Assembly (NCBI GenBank): GCA_050485405.1
Contig: JBJHBI010000001.1
Span: 1-64,000 of the forward strand
Source of the DNA: Saliniramus sp050485405
GTDB lineage: Bacteria > Pseudomonadota > Alphaproteobacteria > Rhizobiales > Beijerinckiaceae
Direction: 5' to 3'
DNA length: 64,000 nucleotides
The translations under genes and the position numbers were made by a program. This document shows, piece by piece, positions 9,094 to 17,588 of the stretch (the first letter of the stretch is position 1; every line of letters starts with the position of its first letter). The notes beneath the pieces were generated by a model that saw nothing but the letters and a program-made list of their open reading frames with translations, was not told where the DNA came from and did not search any database.

Positions 9094-9795
9094 TCAGCCC
9101 GCCGCCGCGCCGGCGGATGCGCGGGCATTGCCCGCCGCCTCGCGGATCGCGGCGATATTGCCCGCATAGGCGCCCGGCCCGCCCTTGAACACGGCGGAAC
9201 CCGCGACGAGCACGTTCGCGCCCGCCGCCACGACTTCCGGTGCGGTCTGCGGCGTGACGCCGCCGTCGATCTCGATCTCGATCGGGCGATCGCCGATCAT
9301 GGCGCGCACCTGCGCGATCTTCGGCACGACCGAGGGGATGAAGGCCTGGCCACCGAAACCGGGATTGACCGTCATCAGGCAGACGAGATCGACCATGTCG
9401 AGCAGCGGCGCGAGGACCTCCGCCGGCGTGCCGGGATTGAGCGCGATGCCGGCCTTGCAGCCGAGCGCGCGGATCGCCTGGAGGCTGCGATGCGTATGCG
9501 GCCCTGCCTCGGCGTGGATGGTGATCACCTGCGCCCCGGCATCGGCGAAGGCGCCGAGATAGGGATCGACCGGCGCGATCATCAGATGCACGTCGAAGAC
9601 CTGCGTGGTGGCGGGGCGGATCGCCTTGATCACGGGAGGGCCGAAGGTGAGGTTGGGCACGAAATGGCCGTCCATCACGTCGATGTGGATCCAGTCCGCG
9701 CCGGCTTCCACGACGCTCTCGACTTCGGCGCCGAGCCGCGCGAAATCGGCCGAAAGGATGGAGGGAGCGATGCGCAGCGGTCGGGTCTCGGTCAT
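9094..9795 (-). CDS. rpe: Ribulose-phosphate 3-epimerase
   Basis: Interconverts ribulose 5-phosphate and xylulose 5-phosphate in the pentose phosphate and Calvin pathways. TIM-barrel motifs are clear: APSILSADFARLG at the N terminus, the metal/catalytic segment HIDVMDGHFVPN, the central VNPGFGGQAFIPSV and the phosphate-binding GGVTPQTAPEVVAAGA...VAGSAVF. Length is 233 residues, slightly longer than usual because of an Ala/Gly-rich tail (ARASAGAAAG). It is followed immediately by the small membrane protein gene. Confidence 0.95.
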   Translation of the reverse strand: MTETRPLRIAPSILSADFARLGAEVESVVEAGADWIHIDVMDGHFVPNLTFGPPVIKAIRPATTQVFDVHLMIAPVDPYLGAFADAGAQVITIHAEAGPHTHRSLQAIRALGCKAGIALNPGTPAEVLAPLLDMVDLVCLMTVNPGFGGQAFIPSVVPKIAQVRAMIGDRPIEIEIDGGVTPQTAPEVVAAGANVLVAGSAVFKGGPGAYAGNIAAIREAAGNARASAGAAAG

Positions 9796-9916
9796 CTGGC
9801 CAGTCCGTGATGCGGGCGCCGAGCCTGGAGCGCCCTTTGCCGAAAACGTCTCGCGCAGGCGCTATCACGCGCGCGCCCGCGGCGCAACAGCGGGCGGTGG
9901 CGCCGGAGGATAGGAG

Positions 9917-9961
9917 GGGAGAGCGCGTCATGGGAGAGCGCCTCATGGGAGAGCGCCTCAT
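9917..9961. repeat. Tandem repeat, three copies of a 15-mer
   Basis: Three head-to-tail copies of GGGAGAGCGCCTCAT (one base differs in the first copy) lie in the noncoding gap between rpe and the cell-wall hydrolase gene. The remainder of that gap shows no other feature. Confidence 0.9.
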
Positions 9962-10072
9962 GCGTCAGAGTGAATCCGTGCCATCGCCTTAACCCTTTTT
10001 GAACCCTGTTTCGCGATCCTCGTCGAAAGCGGCACGGCGTGTCGCTCCGGTCACATATTCGAGGGTGCTCGC

Positions 10073-11347
10073 GTGCGTCGGCGTCAACGAGTCTTAGGAA
10101 TGCGGTGGATCTGCGCCACCGTCGCGCCCTGGGCGCTCGGCGGCGGCATGCTCGTCTCCTTCACCGCCGTGGCCAGCAACGACGTCTCCGATATCGGCCA
10201 CACCATTCGCGAGACGGGTCGCTCCACGTCGATCTCCGCGAGCGATCAGCTGATCACGCCGCCGCGTGTGACGGATCTGCGCGCCCTGCCCGGATCGACG
10301 GCGCTGACCGCGCCGCCCCGGCTCAAGGCCTCCTTGCGTTTCACCCTGCCCGACGACGCGTTGCGCACCGATCTCGTCCAGCCGCCGCGATTCGAGCCGA
10401 AGGACGGCGCCTTCGATGCGGACAAGCCGGAACTCAACCGTGACAACAAGGGCGACCCGGTCGTGCCCCTGCGTCCGACCCTGAGCCGGCTGGGGCGGGA
10501 TCTCGGACGCGATCTCGGGCGCGAATTCGGCCATGATCGCGAAACCGGGCGGCGCGCCATCGTGGCGATCCCCGATAGCGGTCCGCTGCCTGCGCTGGAG
10601 CGCGGCGGGGCACTGCCCGGAGAGATCGTCCTCGATCAGGGATTCGAGCGCCCCCCGCAGCCGACGACGACGGATCGCGCGACCGCCGAGCGTTCCCCGC
10701 AGGCCGCCGAACAGGGCTCCTCGGGGATCGGCAAGGCCGGCGGCATCACGCCGCGCCGCGACGGTGCCACCCCTTCCGTCGCCCGGGTCGAGACCTTCGC
10801 GGCGATGACGCCGATCAGCCATAGCTGGAGCCCGGTCGAGGTCGCAGCCGTGCCGGTGACGCTGCCCGCCGGCGCCTCGCGCTTCGTGCGCCGCTATCCG
10901 AACCAGCCGCATTACGCCGCCCTCATCGATCCCGGCAAGCGTTCAGCCGAAATGCGCTGTCTAGCCGAGGCGATCTATTTCGAGGCGCGCAGCGAGCCCG
11001 AACTCGGCCAGAAGGCCGTGGCGCAGGTGGTGATGAACCGCGTCGCGAGCCGGCTCTATCCGAATTCCATCTGCGGCGTGGTCTATCAGAACCGCCACCG
11101 GCATCTGGCCTGCCAGTTCACCTTCGCCTGCGAGGGCCGCTCCCTGCGCATCCGCGAACCCGCACCCTGGCGGCGCGCCGAGCGCATCGCGCAGGAGGTC
11201 GTCAGCGGCACGAGCTTCATCGAGACCGTGGGGCTGTCGACGCATTACCACGCCGATTACGTCAACCCGCGCTGGGCCCGCGCGCTCTTGCGCCGCGACA
11301 AGATCGGCCGCCACATTTTCTACCAGCTCCGGCCCGGCCAGCGCTGA
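10073..11347 (+). CDS. Cell-wall hydrolase, SleB family
   Basis: The 424-residue product begins with a hydrophobic segment (WICATVAPWALGGGMLVSF) that could be a signal anchor. A long low-complexity region rich in Asp, Arg and Pro follows. The SleB/hydrolase_2 domain starts near residue 302 with RCLAEAIYFEARSEPE, whose glutamate is the likely catalytic acid, and continues with VAQVVMNRVASRLYP, the CQFTFACEG motif and HYHADYVNPRW. Such enzymes cut peptidoglycan. The start is a GTG at 10073; an internal ATG at 10100 is an alternative. It stands alone as a transcription unit. Confidence 0.85.
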   Translation: MRRRQRVLGMRWICATVAPWALGGGMLVSFTAVASNDVSDIGHTIRETGRSTSISASDQLITPPRVTDLRALPGSTALTAPPRLKASLRFTLPDDALRTDLVQPPRFEPKDGAFDADKPELNRDNKGDPVVPLRPTLSRLGRDLGRDLGREFGHDRETGRRAIVAIPDSGPLPALERGGALPGEIVLDQGFERPPQPTTTDRATAERSPQAAEQGSSGIGKAGGITPRRDGATPSVARVETFAAMTPISHSWSPVEVAAVPVTLPAGASRFVRRYPNQPHYAALIDPGKRSAEMRCLAEAIYFEARSEPELGQKAVAQVVMNRVASRLYPNSICGVVYQNRHRHLACQFTFACEGRSLRIREPAPWRRAERIAQEVVSGTSFIETVGLSTHYHADYVNPRWARALLRRDKIGRHIFYQLRPGQR

Positions 11348-11375
11348 GTTCGGCGACGCTCCATACGATTGTTCG

Positions 11376-11420
11376 GCGTATCATTCCGCCAGCCGGTACC
11401 CACCTGACGGAATGATGCGC
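11376..11420. terminator. Hairpin between two convergent genes
   Basis: A 13-bp inverted repeat with one mismatch (11376-11388 and 11408-11420) encloses a 19-base loop. It lies between the ends of the SleB-type gene and the patatin gene, and its right arm reaches the patatin stop codon. No T-run follows on either side, so bidirectional termination or mRNA end protection is only inferred. The right arm and loop are the first copy of a 31-bp repeat also found at 14746. Confidence 0.5.
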
Positions 11421-11422
11421 TA
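11392..11422 (-). repeat. 31-bp dispersed repeat, copy 1
   Basis: Reading on the minus strand from the TAG stop of the patatin gene, this stretch matches positions 14746-14776 on the plus strand at 29 of 31 bases. Both copies begin with the TAG stop codon of a gene, followed by GCGCAT. Confidence 0.8.
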
Positions 11423-12487
11423 GTCGATCTGCGGGCGGACCTGGAGCGTCGCGCGCTTGCCGATATCGTCGTAATGGCGTTCCAGCCAGGCGCGCCCCGC
11501 CGCGTGCCCGCGATCCTTGAGCGTCTTGATCGAGGTCCAGTCCGGGCGGATGCGCGAGGAGGCGGCGAAATCGTCGAGATAGCCCGTCGGCTCGACCCGG
11601 TGCATCAGCACGCGCTTGTAGTGATCGGGCGAGAGCTTGCCCTCGTCGATCAGCCGGGTGACGAATTCGATGGCGCGCAATTCCTTGACGAGGCTCGCAT
11701 TGAAGGTGATCTCGGAGAGCCTGTCGTTGATCTCGCGCGCCGTGCGCGGCGTCTCGCGCCGCTCGATCGGATTGATCTGGACCAGCAGGATGTCGTCCGC
11801 CGCGACGCCGTAGAACAGCGGGTAGAGCGGCGGATTGCCCATATAGCCGCCATCCCAATAGGGCACGCCGTCGATCTCCACCGCCTTGAAGACCTGCGGC
11901 AGGCAGGCGGAGGCGAGCAGGTGGTCGACGGTGAGCTCCTCGCGCTGGAAGACCTTGAGCTTGCCGGTCCAGACATTCGTCGCGGCGATGCACAGTTTCA
12001 GACGCGGACAGGCGCGCACATTCGCGAAATTGATCAGATCCTCCAGCGCGTCACGCAGGGGGTTGGCGTCGAGCGGATTGGAATCGTAGGGGCTGGAGAA
12101 CTTCTTGAAGGTTTCGAGCCACATCCGCCCGAACGAATCCTCGTCGTACCAGAACCCCATCATCCGGTCGAAGATGCCCCGTTGCAAGGGCGAGAGCCGC
12201 CCGCCGAGGCTGACGCGTTTCCAGAAGGCCTCGAGCTTCTCGCGCGCGCCTTCCGCGCCCCCGGCCTGCCAGCCATCGGCGAGGGCGATCGCGTTCATCG
12301 CTCCTGCGGAGGCGCCCGAAACCGCCTCGATGGCGATCCGGCCATCCTCCAGAATCGCGTCGAGCACGCCCCAGGTGAAGGCGCCGTGCGAGCCACCTCC
12401 CTGCAGGGCCAGACTCACGGTCTTCTCCGCCTTGGGCCCGACGAGGCCGCGTGGCCCCTCGGCGAGAGATGGTGCGCGTCCGCTCAT
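11420..12487 (-). CDS. Patatin-like phospholipase
   Basis: Predicted lipid acyl hydrolase with a Ser-Asp dyad. The 355-residue product shows the oxyanion loop GGGSHGAF, the nucleophile elbow GASAG (in VSGASAGAMNA) and the catalytic aspartate in DGGYMGNPPLYP. The start is the ATG at 12487 (MSGRAPSLAEG); in-frame sequence upstream to 12631 lacks family homology. There is no signal peptide, so it is probably cytoplasmic or secreted by another route. It is transcribed alone, convergent with the cell-wall hydrolase gene. Confidence 0.9.
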   Translation of the reverse strand: MSGRAPSLAEGPRGLVGPKAEKTVSLALQGGGSHGAFTWGVLDAILEDGRIAIEAVSGASAGAMNAIALADGWQAGGAEGAREKLEAFWKRVSLGGRLSPLQRGIFDRMMGFWYDEDSFGRMWLETFKKFSSPYDSNPLDANPLRDALEDLINFANVRACPRLKLCIAATNVWTGKLKVFQREELTVDHLLASACLPQVFKAVEIDGVPYWDGGYMGNPPLYPLFYGVAADDILLVQINPIERRETPRTAREINDRLSEITFNASLVKELRAIEFVTRLIDEGKLSPDHYKRVLMHRVEPTGYLDDFAASSRIRPDWTSIKTLKDRGHAAGRAWLERHYDDIGKRATLQVRPQID

Positions 12488-12993
12488 GTGATCCTCCGGA
12501 TGTGGCGTCTCGAATCGGCAGGCTACGCCGCGATCTGCCGCAGCGCACAAAGGTTCATATAGGTATGCCCCGCCCCCTCCCGCCAGACCGGGCGGCGATC
12601 CTTCGGGGAGGAATCGACCGCAACCGCGCATGATTGCGAGAGGTTCCGGGCGAATATGGGTGATTCGCCGCGTTACTGTATGATTTCAGACAGATGAGGA
12701 AGAATTCGGCCCAGATGAGCGCCTGCGGTCCGGTACGACGCGATGAGCCGACAAATTAGACGATAGTCTAGTCTCCGCCATTAAGCGGGCGAAAACCGTC
12801 TCTAACGGAAAATCACGTTGAAGAGTTTTCAGGATTTGCGGAAAAGCCGAAGAAAATCACACGTTTCGGCACGCGCCGGGTCGGTTGCGTCGACAATCCG
12901 AACCAGTGCTCGCGCACGCACTTTATGGATTTCTTCGTATTCTCACTAATATTGTCCCCCAACTGCAACGTGGCGCTGTGGCATGGAGGAGCT
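12488..12993. other. Intergenic region, divergent promoters expected
   Basis: About 500 bases separate the divergent patatin and chemoreceptor genes. The part from about 12640 to 12960 is visibly richer in A and T than its surroundings. A perfect 5-bp inverted repeat TAGAC-GATA-GTCTA occurs at 12757-12770 and could be an operator. A GGAGGA ribosome-binding site at 12985-12990 precedes the chemoreceptor ATG. I find no credible gene in it. Confidence 0.5.
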
Positions 12994-14748
12994 ATGACGA
13001 TCACCGCGTATGAGGCCGGGGCCGACGACGTGATGTCGAACGGGGCACCGGTCGCGATCGAATCCGACCCGGCCTCGCCCGAAACAGGGCAAGTCCGGCG
13101 TTACGAGGAAACCATCGACGTGATCGAGGCCGATATTCGTGCGGCCATCGCCACAGTCATCGCCGCCGTCGACGATTCGGGCTCGGAGATGGCGCGTGCG
13201 CGCGACAATCTCGAGGAGATCGGTGTCGCCAACGGCAAGCTCAACGACGCCGCCGCCCAGGCGGGTGCGCGGACGGATGCTGTGTCGACGGCGACGGACA
13301 CGATCGCACAGGCCTCGCGCGGCATCGACGAAGCGATGTTGCGGGCGAGCGCCTGCCTCGACGCGGCGACGCGTCAGGTCGCGCAGGCTCACGGGCTGCT
13401 CGGACGTCTGTCGGAAGCAAGCGCTGCCATCGCCGGGGTCGTCGACGCCATCGCCGCGGTGGCCAAGCAGACCAACCTGCTCGCGCTGAACGCGACCATA
13501 GAAGCGGCCCGCGCCGGCGAGGCCGGCAAGGGTTTCGCCGTCGTGGCCGGTGAGGTGAAGGCTCTCTCCCAGGAAGTGTCGCGCTCCGCCGACGATATCC
13601 GCGAGCGGATCGGCCATCTCGCCGCGACGGCGGAAGAGACCATGGCGGCGGTCGGCGGCGCCAACGAGGCGATCGGCGAACTCGCGCCCCTCGTCGCACG
13701 GGCGCGCGAGAGCAGCGAGGAGCAATCCTCGGCGCTCGCTTCAGTCGCCAGCGAATCGAGCGAGGGCGCGCGCTGCGTGAGCGAGGTGAGCAACTGCGCC
13801 TCGCATGTCGACGAGGCGCTCGCGACCTGCTCCGGACGCATGAGCGTCGCGGCGCAGAATGCCGAGCGCGCCGCCCACGCGGCATCCTCCCTGACCGACA
13901 GGTTCGTCGCGGTGATGCGCCAGAGCGAGATCGGCGACAGGCGCCGTCACGACCGCTACCCCGTCGAGCTCGAAGTCACCGGACGGATCGGCGCGCGGAG
14001 CATCCACAGCCGCAGCATCGATATTTCACGCGGCGGCATGCTGCTCGACTGGCCTGAGGCCGAGAGCGGCGTCACCGCGGGCCAGACGGGCCGTCTCGAC
14101 ATTGCGGGGATCGGCGCGGTCGAGGCGCATGTCGTCGGCGTCAGCCGGATGGGCCTTCATTGCGCCTTCGACGATACCGATCCGGCGATCCGCGCCGCGA
14201 TCGAGGCGAAGCTCGCGGAGATCGCGCAGGAATACCGTCCGCTCGTCGCGCGGGCGCAGGAGATCGCCGGCGATGTCGGGCGCGCGATCGAGGGCCTCGT
14301 CGCGAATGGCAGATTGAGCCGAGAGGCCGTCTTCGACACACGTTACACTCCGCTGCCCGGGACCGATCCGCAGCAATTCGAGACGGCCTATACCGGGGCT
14401 TTCGAGGGTATACTCCCCGCCATCATCGAGCCGCCGCTCGCCGATAACGACCGTCTGGTCTTCTGCCTCGCCATCGACCGCAACGGCTATATCCCGGTGC
14501 ATAACCGCGCCTTTTCGCAGCCTCAGCGTCCCGATGATCCGGTCTGGAATGCTGCGCATTGCCGCAACAAACGCATCTTCGACGACCGCGCCGGCATCAC
14601 CGCCGCGCGCTCCACCCGCCACTTCGTGGTGCAGGCCTATGCCCGCGACATGGGCGGCGGCAAGGTGGTGATGATGCGCGAGGTCGATGCGCCGATCCGC
14701 GTCTTCGGCCGGCATTGGGGTGGTTTGCGGATGGCCTATCGGCTCTAG
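12994..14748 (+). CDS. Cytosolic methyl-accepting chemotaxis protein with PilZ domain
   Basis: The 584-residue protein has no transmembrane segment. Residues of roughly 30-320 form a long coiled coil with the conserved MCP hairpin tip (AVAKQTNLLALNATIEAARA), which contacts CheA and CheW. A PilZ domain follows, with the c-di-GMP signature RRRHDRYPVELE (RxxxR) and DISRGGML. The last 150 residues (from DTRYTPLPGTDPQQ through VFCLAIDRNGYIPVHN to RHWGGLRMAYRL) match a C-terminal sensor-like region shared by alphaproteobacterial soluble MCPs. The ATG at 12994 has a strong GGAGGA site. The protein could link c-di-GMP to chemotaxis. Confidence 0.88.
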   Translation: MTITAYEAGADDVMSNGAPVAIESDPASPETGQVRRYEETIDVIEADIRAAIATVIAAVDDSGSEMARARDNLEEIGVANGKLNDAAAQAGARTDAVSTATDTIAQASRGIDEAMLRASACLDAATRQVAQAHGLLGRLSEASAAIAGVVDAIAAVAKQTNLLALNATIEAARAGEAGKGFAVVAGEVKALSQEVSRSADDIRERIGHLAATAEETMAAVGGANEAIGELAPLVARARESSEEQSSALASVASESSEGARCVSEVSNCASHVDEALATCSGRMSVAAQNAERAAHAASSLTDRFVAVMRQSEIGDRRRHDRYPVELEVTGRIGARSIHSRSIDISRGGMLLDWPEAESGVTAGQTGRLDIAGIGAVEAHVVGVSRMGLHCAFDDTDPAIRAAIEAKLAEIAQEYRPLVARAQEIAGDVGRAIEGLVANGRLSREAVFDTRYTPLPGTDPQQFETAYTGAFEGILPAIIEPPLADNDRLVFCLAIDRNGYIPVHNRAFSQPQRPDDPVWNAAHCRNKRIFDDRAGITAARSTRHFVVQAYARDMGGGKVVMMREVDAPIRVFGRHWGGLRMAYRL

Positions 14749-14776
14749 CGCATCGTTCCGTCAGGTGGATACCGGC
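14746..14776 (+). repeat. 31-bp dispersed repeat, copy 2
   Basis: Starts with the TAG stop codon of the chemoreceptor gene and matches the minus strand of 11392-11422 at 29 of 31 bases. Unlike copy 1 it lacks the second arm of the hairpin. Confidence 0.8.
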
Positions 14777-14807
14777 GGGCCGCAGCGCGCTCCGGGCACC
14801 GCTGCCA

Positions 14808-14842
14808 CAAAGAAAAACCCGCGCGGCAGGGCGCCGCGCGGG
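14808..14842 (-). terminator. Rho-independent terminator of rpsA
   Basis: A perfect 10-bp GC-rich stem (14818-14827 with 14833-14842, loop of five bases) is followed on the minus strand by a T-rich tract (TTTTTCTTTG). It lies 45 bases after the rpsA stop. TTTT also follows the stem on the plus strand a few bases later, so it may serve the chemoreceptor gene as well. Confidence 0.85.
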
Positions 14843-14887
14843 TCGATTTTCGGGCGACGGAGTGCTGCCCGATGATACGTCGTCCGA

Positions 14888-16600
14888 TTACTTGTCGTCG
14901 TCGGACTGCGTCTGCTTCTTGAGCGCGGCGCCGAGGATGTCGCCGAGCGAAGCGCCGGAATCGGAGGAGCCGAACTGTGCGATCGCCTCCTTCTCTTCAG
15001 CCACTTCGAGCGCCTTGATCGACAGCGTGACGCGGCGCGCCTTGCGGTCGAACTGGGTGACGCGAGCGTCGAGCTTGTCGCCGGCGGCGAAACGCTCGGG
15101 GCGCTGGTCGGCACGGTCGCGGGCGAGTTCGGCGCGGCGGATGAAGGCGGCGAGATCGGTATCGACGATCTTCACGTCGATGCCGGCATCCTTCACTTCC
15201 ACGACCTCACAGGTCACGACCTGACCCTTGCGGATCTCACCCGCATCGGCGAAGGGATCGCCGGCGAGCTGCTTGATGCCGAGCGAGATGCGCTCCTTGT
15301 CGACATCGACGTCGAGCACCTGGGCACGGACCATGTCGCCCTTCTTGAACTCGTCGATGACCTGTTCGCCGGGACGGTTCCAGTCGAGATCCGACAGGTG
15401 GACCATGCCGTCGACATCGCCTTCGAGCCCGATGAACAGACCGAATTCGGTCTTGTTCTTGACCTCGCCCTCGACCTCGGAACCGACCGGATGCTTCTCG
15501 GCGAAGCCTTCCCACGGGTTCTGCAGGGTCTGCTTGAGACCGAGCGAGATGCGGCGCTTGACCGGATCGACTTCGAGAATGACCACGTCCACTTCCTGAG
15601 AGGTGGAGACGATCTTGCCCGGATGGACGTTCTTCTTCGTCCAGGACATCTCGGAGACGTGGATCAGGCCTTCGATGCCCGGCTCCAGTTCGACGAACGC
15701 ACCGTAATCGGTGATGTTGGTCACGCGGCCCGTGAAGCGCGCATCGACCGGGTAACGGGCCTCGATGCCCTCCCACGGATCGGCGAGCAGCTGCTTGATG
15801 CCGAGCGAGATGCGGTGCGTCTCGTGGTTGATCTTGATGATCTTGACCTGCACGTTCTGGCCGATCTGCACCACCTCGGAAGGATGGTTGACGCGGCGCC
15901 AGGCCATGTCGGTGACGTGGAGCAGGCCGTCGATGCCACCGAGATCGACGAAGGCGCCGTATTCGGTGATGTTCTTAACCACACCCTCGATGACCTGACC
16001 CTCTTCGAGATTGGCCACGAGCTCCGAACGCTGCTCGGCGCGGCTCTCCTCGAGCACGGTGCGGCGCGACACGACGATATTGCCGCGGCGACGGTCCATC
16101 TTGAGGATCTGGAAGGGCTGGGGCACGCCCATCAGCGGGGTGATGTCGCGCACGGGGCGGATATCCACCTGCGAACGCGGCAGGAAGGCCACGGCGCCGT
16201 CGAGATCGACGGTGTAGCCGCCCTTGACCTGGTTGAAGATCAGGCCCTGAACCCGCTCATTGGCCTCGAAGGCCTTCTCGAGCTTGATCCAGCTTTCCTC
16301 GCGGCGCGCCTTCTCGCGGGAGATGACGGCTTCGCCGAGGGCGTTTTCGATGCGGTCGACATAGACTTCGACCTCGGAACCGACTTCGATCGGCTCGTCG
16401 CGGCCGGGGCCGACGAATTCCTTGAGCGCCACGCGCCCTTCGGTCTTGGCCCCGATATCGACGACGGCGACGTCCTTCTCGATGGCGACGACCTTGCCCT
16501 TGACGACGGCGCCCTCGGCGACCTCGTTGCTGCGGAAGGATTCTTCGAGGAGGGCGGCGAAATCTTCGCGGCTGGGGGCGTATTGGGTTTGAGCTGACAT
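14888..16600 (-). CDS. rpsA: 30S ribosomal protein S1
   Basis: RNA-binding ribosomal protein that helps load mRNA on the 30S subunit. The 570-residue product contains six S1 repeats; repeated signatures include KNITEYGAFVDLGGIDGLLH, TNITDYGAFVELEPGIEGLI and KNKTEFGLFIGLEGDVDGMV. The start at 16600 (MSAQTQYAPSRED) is supported by an AGGAG site seven bases upstream. In many proteobacteria cmk lies immediately upstream; here there is a short-repeat region and exoD instead. A strong terminator follows. Confidence 0.97.
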   Translation of the reverse strand: MSAQTQYAPSREDFAALLEESFRSNEVAEGAVVKGKVVAIEKDVAVVDIGAKTEGRVALKEFVGPGRDEPIEVGSEVEVYVDRIENALGEAVISREKARREESWIKLEKAFEANERVQGLIFNQVKGGYTVDLDGAVAFLPRSQVDIRPVRDITPLMGVPQPFQILKMDRRRGNIVVSRRTVLEESRAEQRSELVANLEEGQVIEGVVKNITEYGAFVDLGGIDGLLHVTDMAWRRVNHPSEVVQIGQNVQVKIIKINHETHRISLGIKQLLADPWEGIEARYPVDARFTGRVTNITDYGAFVELEPGIEGLIHVSEMSWTKKNVHPGKIVSTSQEVDVVILEVDPVKRRISLGLKQTLQNPWEGFAEKHPVGSEVEGEVKNKTEFGLFIGLEGDVDGMVHLSDLDWNRPGEQVIDEFKKGDMVRAQVLDVDVDKERISLGIKQLAGDPFADAGEIRKGQVVTCEVVEVKDAGIDVKIVDTDLAAFIRRAELARDRADQRPERFAAGDKLDARVTQFDRKARRVTLSIKALEVAEEKEAIAQFGSSDSGASLGDILGAALKKQTQSDDDK

Positions 16601-16905
16601 ACGTTCTCCTGATGCTCTCGCGAGCAATTGCGCCGGCGGCTGGTGTTGCGCGCCACCTTCGTGCGTCGCGGATCCGGTATGGTGCCCGGACCCTGGCCGC
16701 TCACGGGGAGCGGGCCGGCGCGTCGACGACGAACGAAGACGGATATCGCGATCCGGCGGGCGCGCTGGCCCCATCCGGTATCGGGATCGCGCACGGATAA
16801 CGGAAACCACCTTGCGATGCAAGGCTTTCCGCAAAGCAGGGAAGCCGTTTTCGCCCTGCTCTCAGTATCCCACCGCTCTGCGCTCAGTATCCCACCGCTC
16901 TGCGC
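16601..16905. other. Noncoding gap upstream of rpsA
   Basis: About 300 bases between rpsA and the end of exoD. It should hold the rpsA promoter, but I cannot point to convincing -35 and -10 boxes. Its left part is occupied by the 22-bp tandem repeat described separately. No gene is supported. Confidence 0.5.
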
Positions 16906-16921
16906 TCAATATCCCACCGCT
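16856..16921. repeat. Tandem repeat, three copies of a 22-mer
   Basis: Three copies of CTGCGCTCAGTATCCCACCGCT follow one another, with one base changed in the third copy and one in the first. The third copy overlaps the 3' end of exoD: its stop codon (16906-16908) and final codons (VGY) lie inside the repeat. Confidence 0.92.
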
Positions 16922-17586
16922 CTGCTCATGGCGAGCAGGGCGAAATGGATCAGCGCGCTGGTCAGGATCACGGTATAGGCGATCCCCGCGAGACCGGCGA
17001 GAATGCCGAAGCCGAGCACCAGCCCGTCCTCCTGCAGGATCGCCATGGAGAGGATCACGAGCGCGATCGAGGGCACCCAGTTGGTGCCGGGCAGGGGCAC
17101 GATCACGCATATGGCGAGGATGACCGCGAAGACGCCGATCAGCCTGTCGCCGCGCGGCCCGAACAGTACGGTGTGCCGGGGGCGCAGCAGGTTCTCGACG
17201 CGGCGCAGTTTCGGCTCCGCCGCATCGATGATCTTGCGGAAGGTCGCCACGCGAAAGCGCTTGTCGAGGATGCGCCGGGGCAGCCAGGGTTTCTTGAAGC
17301 CGAGGGCGAGCTGTACCGCGAAGAGCAGGACCGGGACGCCGAAGACGGAATTCATGCCCGGCGGCGCCGGGATGCAGTTGGGCAGGCTGAAGAGAATGAT
17401 GACGAAGCCGAAGGCGCGTTCGCCGAAGGCCTCGATGATCTCGCGCACGCTGATCGTGTCGCCGGGCGCCGTCTCGATCACGGCGCGCAGCACGAGGGAG
17501 ACGCGCTTGTGCTCCATCGCCTCGTGGAGGAGGCGGGCGCGCTGGCTGGCCAGTCTTTCGCGGCGCTCGTCGCCGGACGAATCCAT
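16906..17586 (-). CDS. exoD: ExoD-family membrane protein
   Basis: The 226-residue protein matches exopolysaccharide-synthesis protein ExoD. A charged N-terminal region is followed by FVIILFSLPNCIPAPPGMNS, then several transmembrane helices with VPLPGTNWVPSIAL and AILQEDGLVLGFG. The family is linked to exopolysaccharide production and alkali tolerance in rhizobia; the biochemical role is unclear. The start is two bases after the stop of the phosphoesterase gene, which implies co-transcription. The 3' end has been shaped by a 22-bp tandem repeat. Confidence 0.85.
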   Translation of the reverse strand: MDSSGDERRERLASQRARLLHEAMEHKRVSLVLRAVIETAPGDTISVREIIEAFGERAFGFVIILFSLPNCIPAPPGMNSVFGVPVLLFAVQLALGFKKPWLPRRILDKRFRVATFRKIIDAAEPKLRRVENLLRPRHTVLFGPRGDRLIGVFAVILAICVIVPLPGTNWVPSIALVILSMAILQEDGLVLGFGILAGLAGIAYTVILTSALIHFALLAMSRAVGY

Positions 17587-17588
17587 GG

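Noticed and set aside
15398..16597. Plus-strand open frame of about 400 codons opposite rpsA
   Set aside because: It mirrors the S1 repeats, is rich in Asp, Leu and His as such shadows are, and has no start signals.
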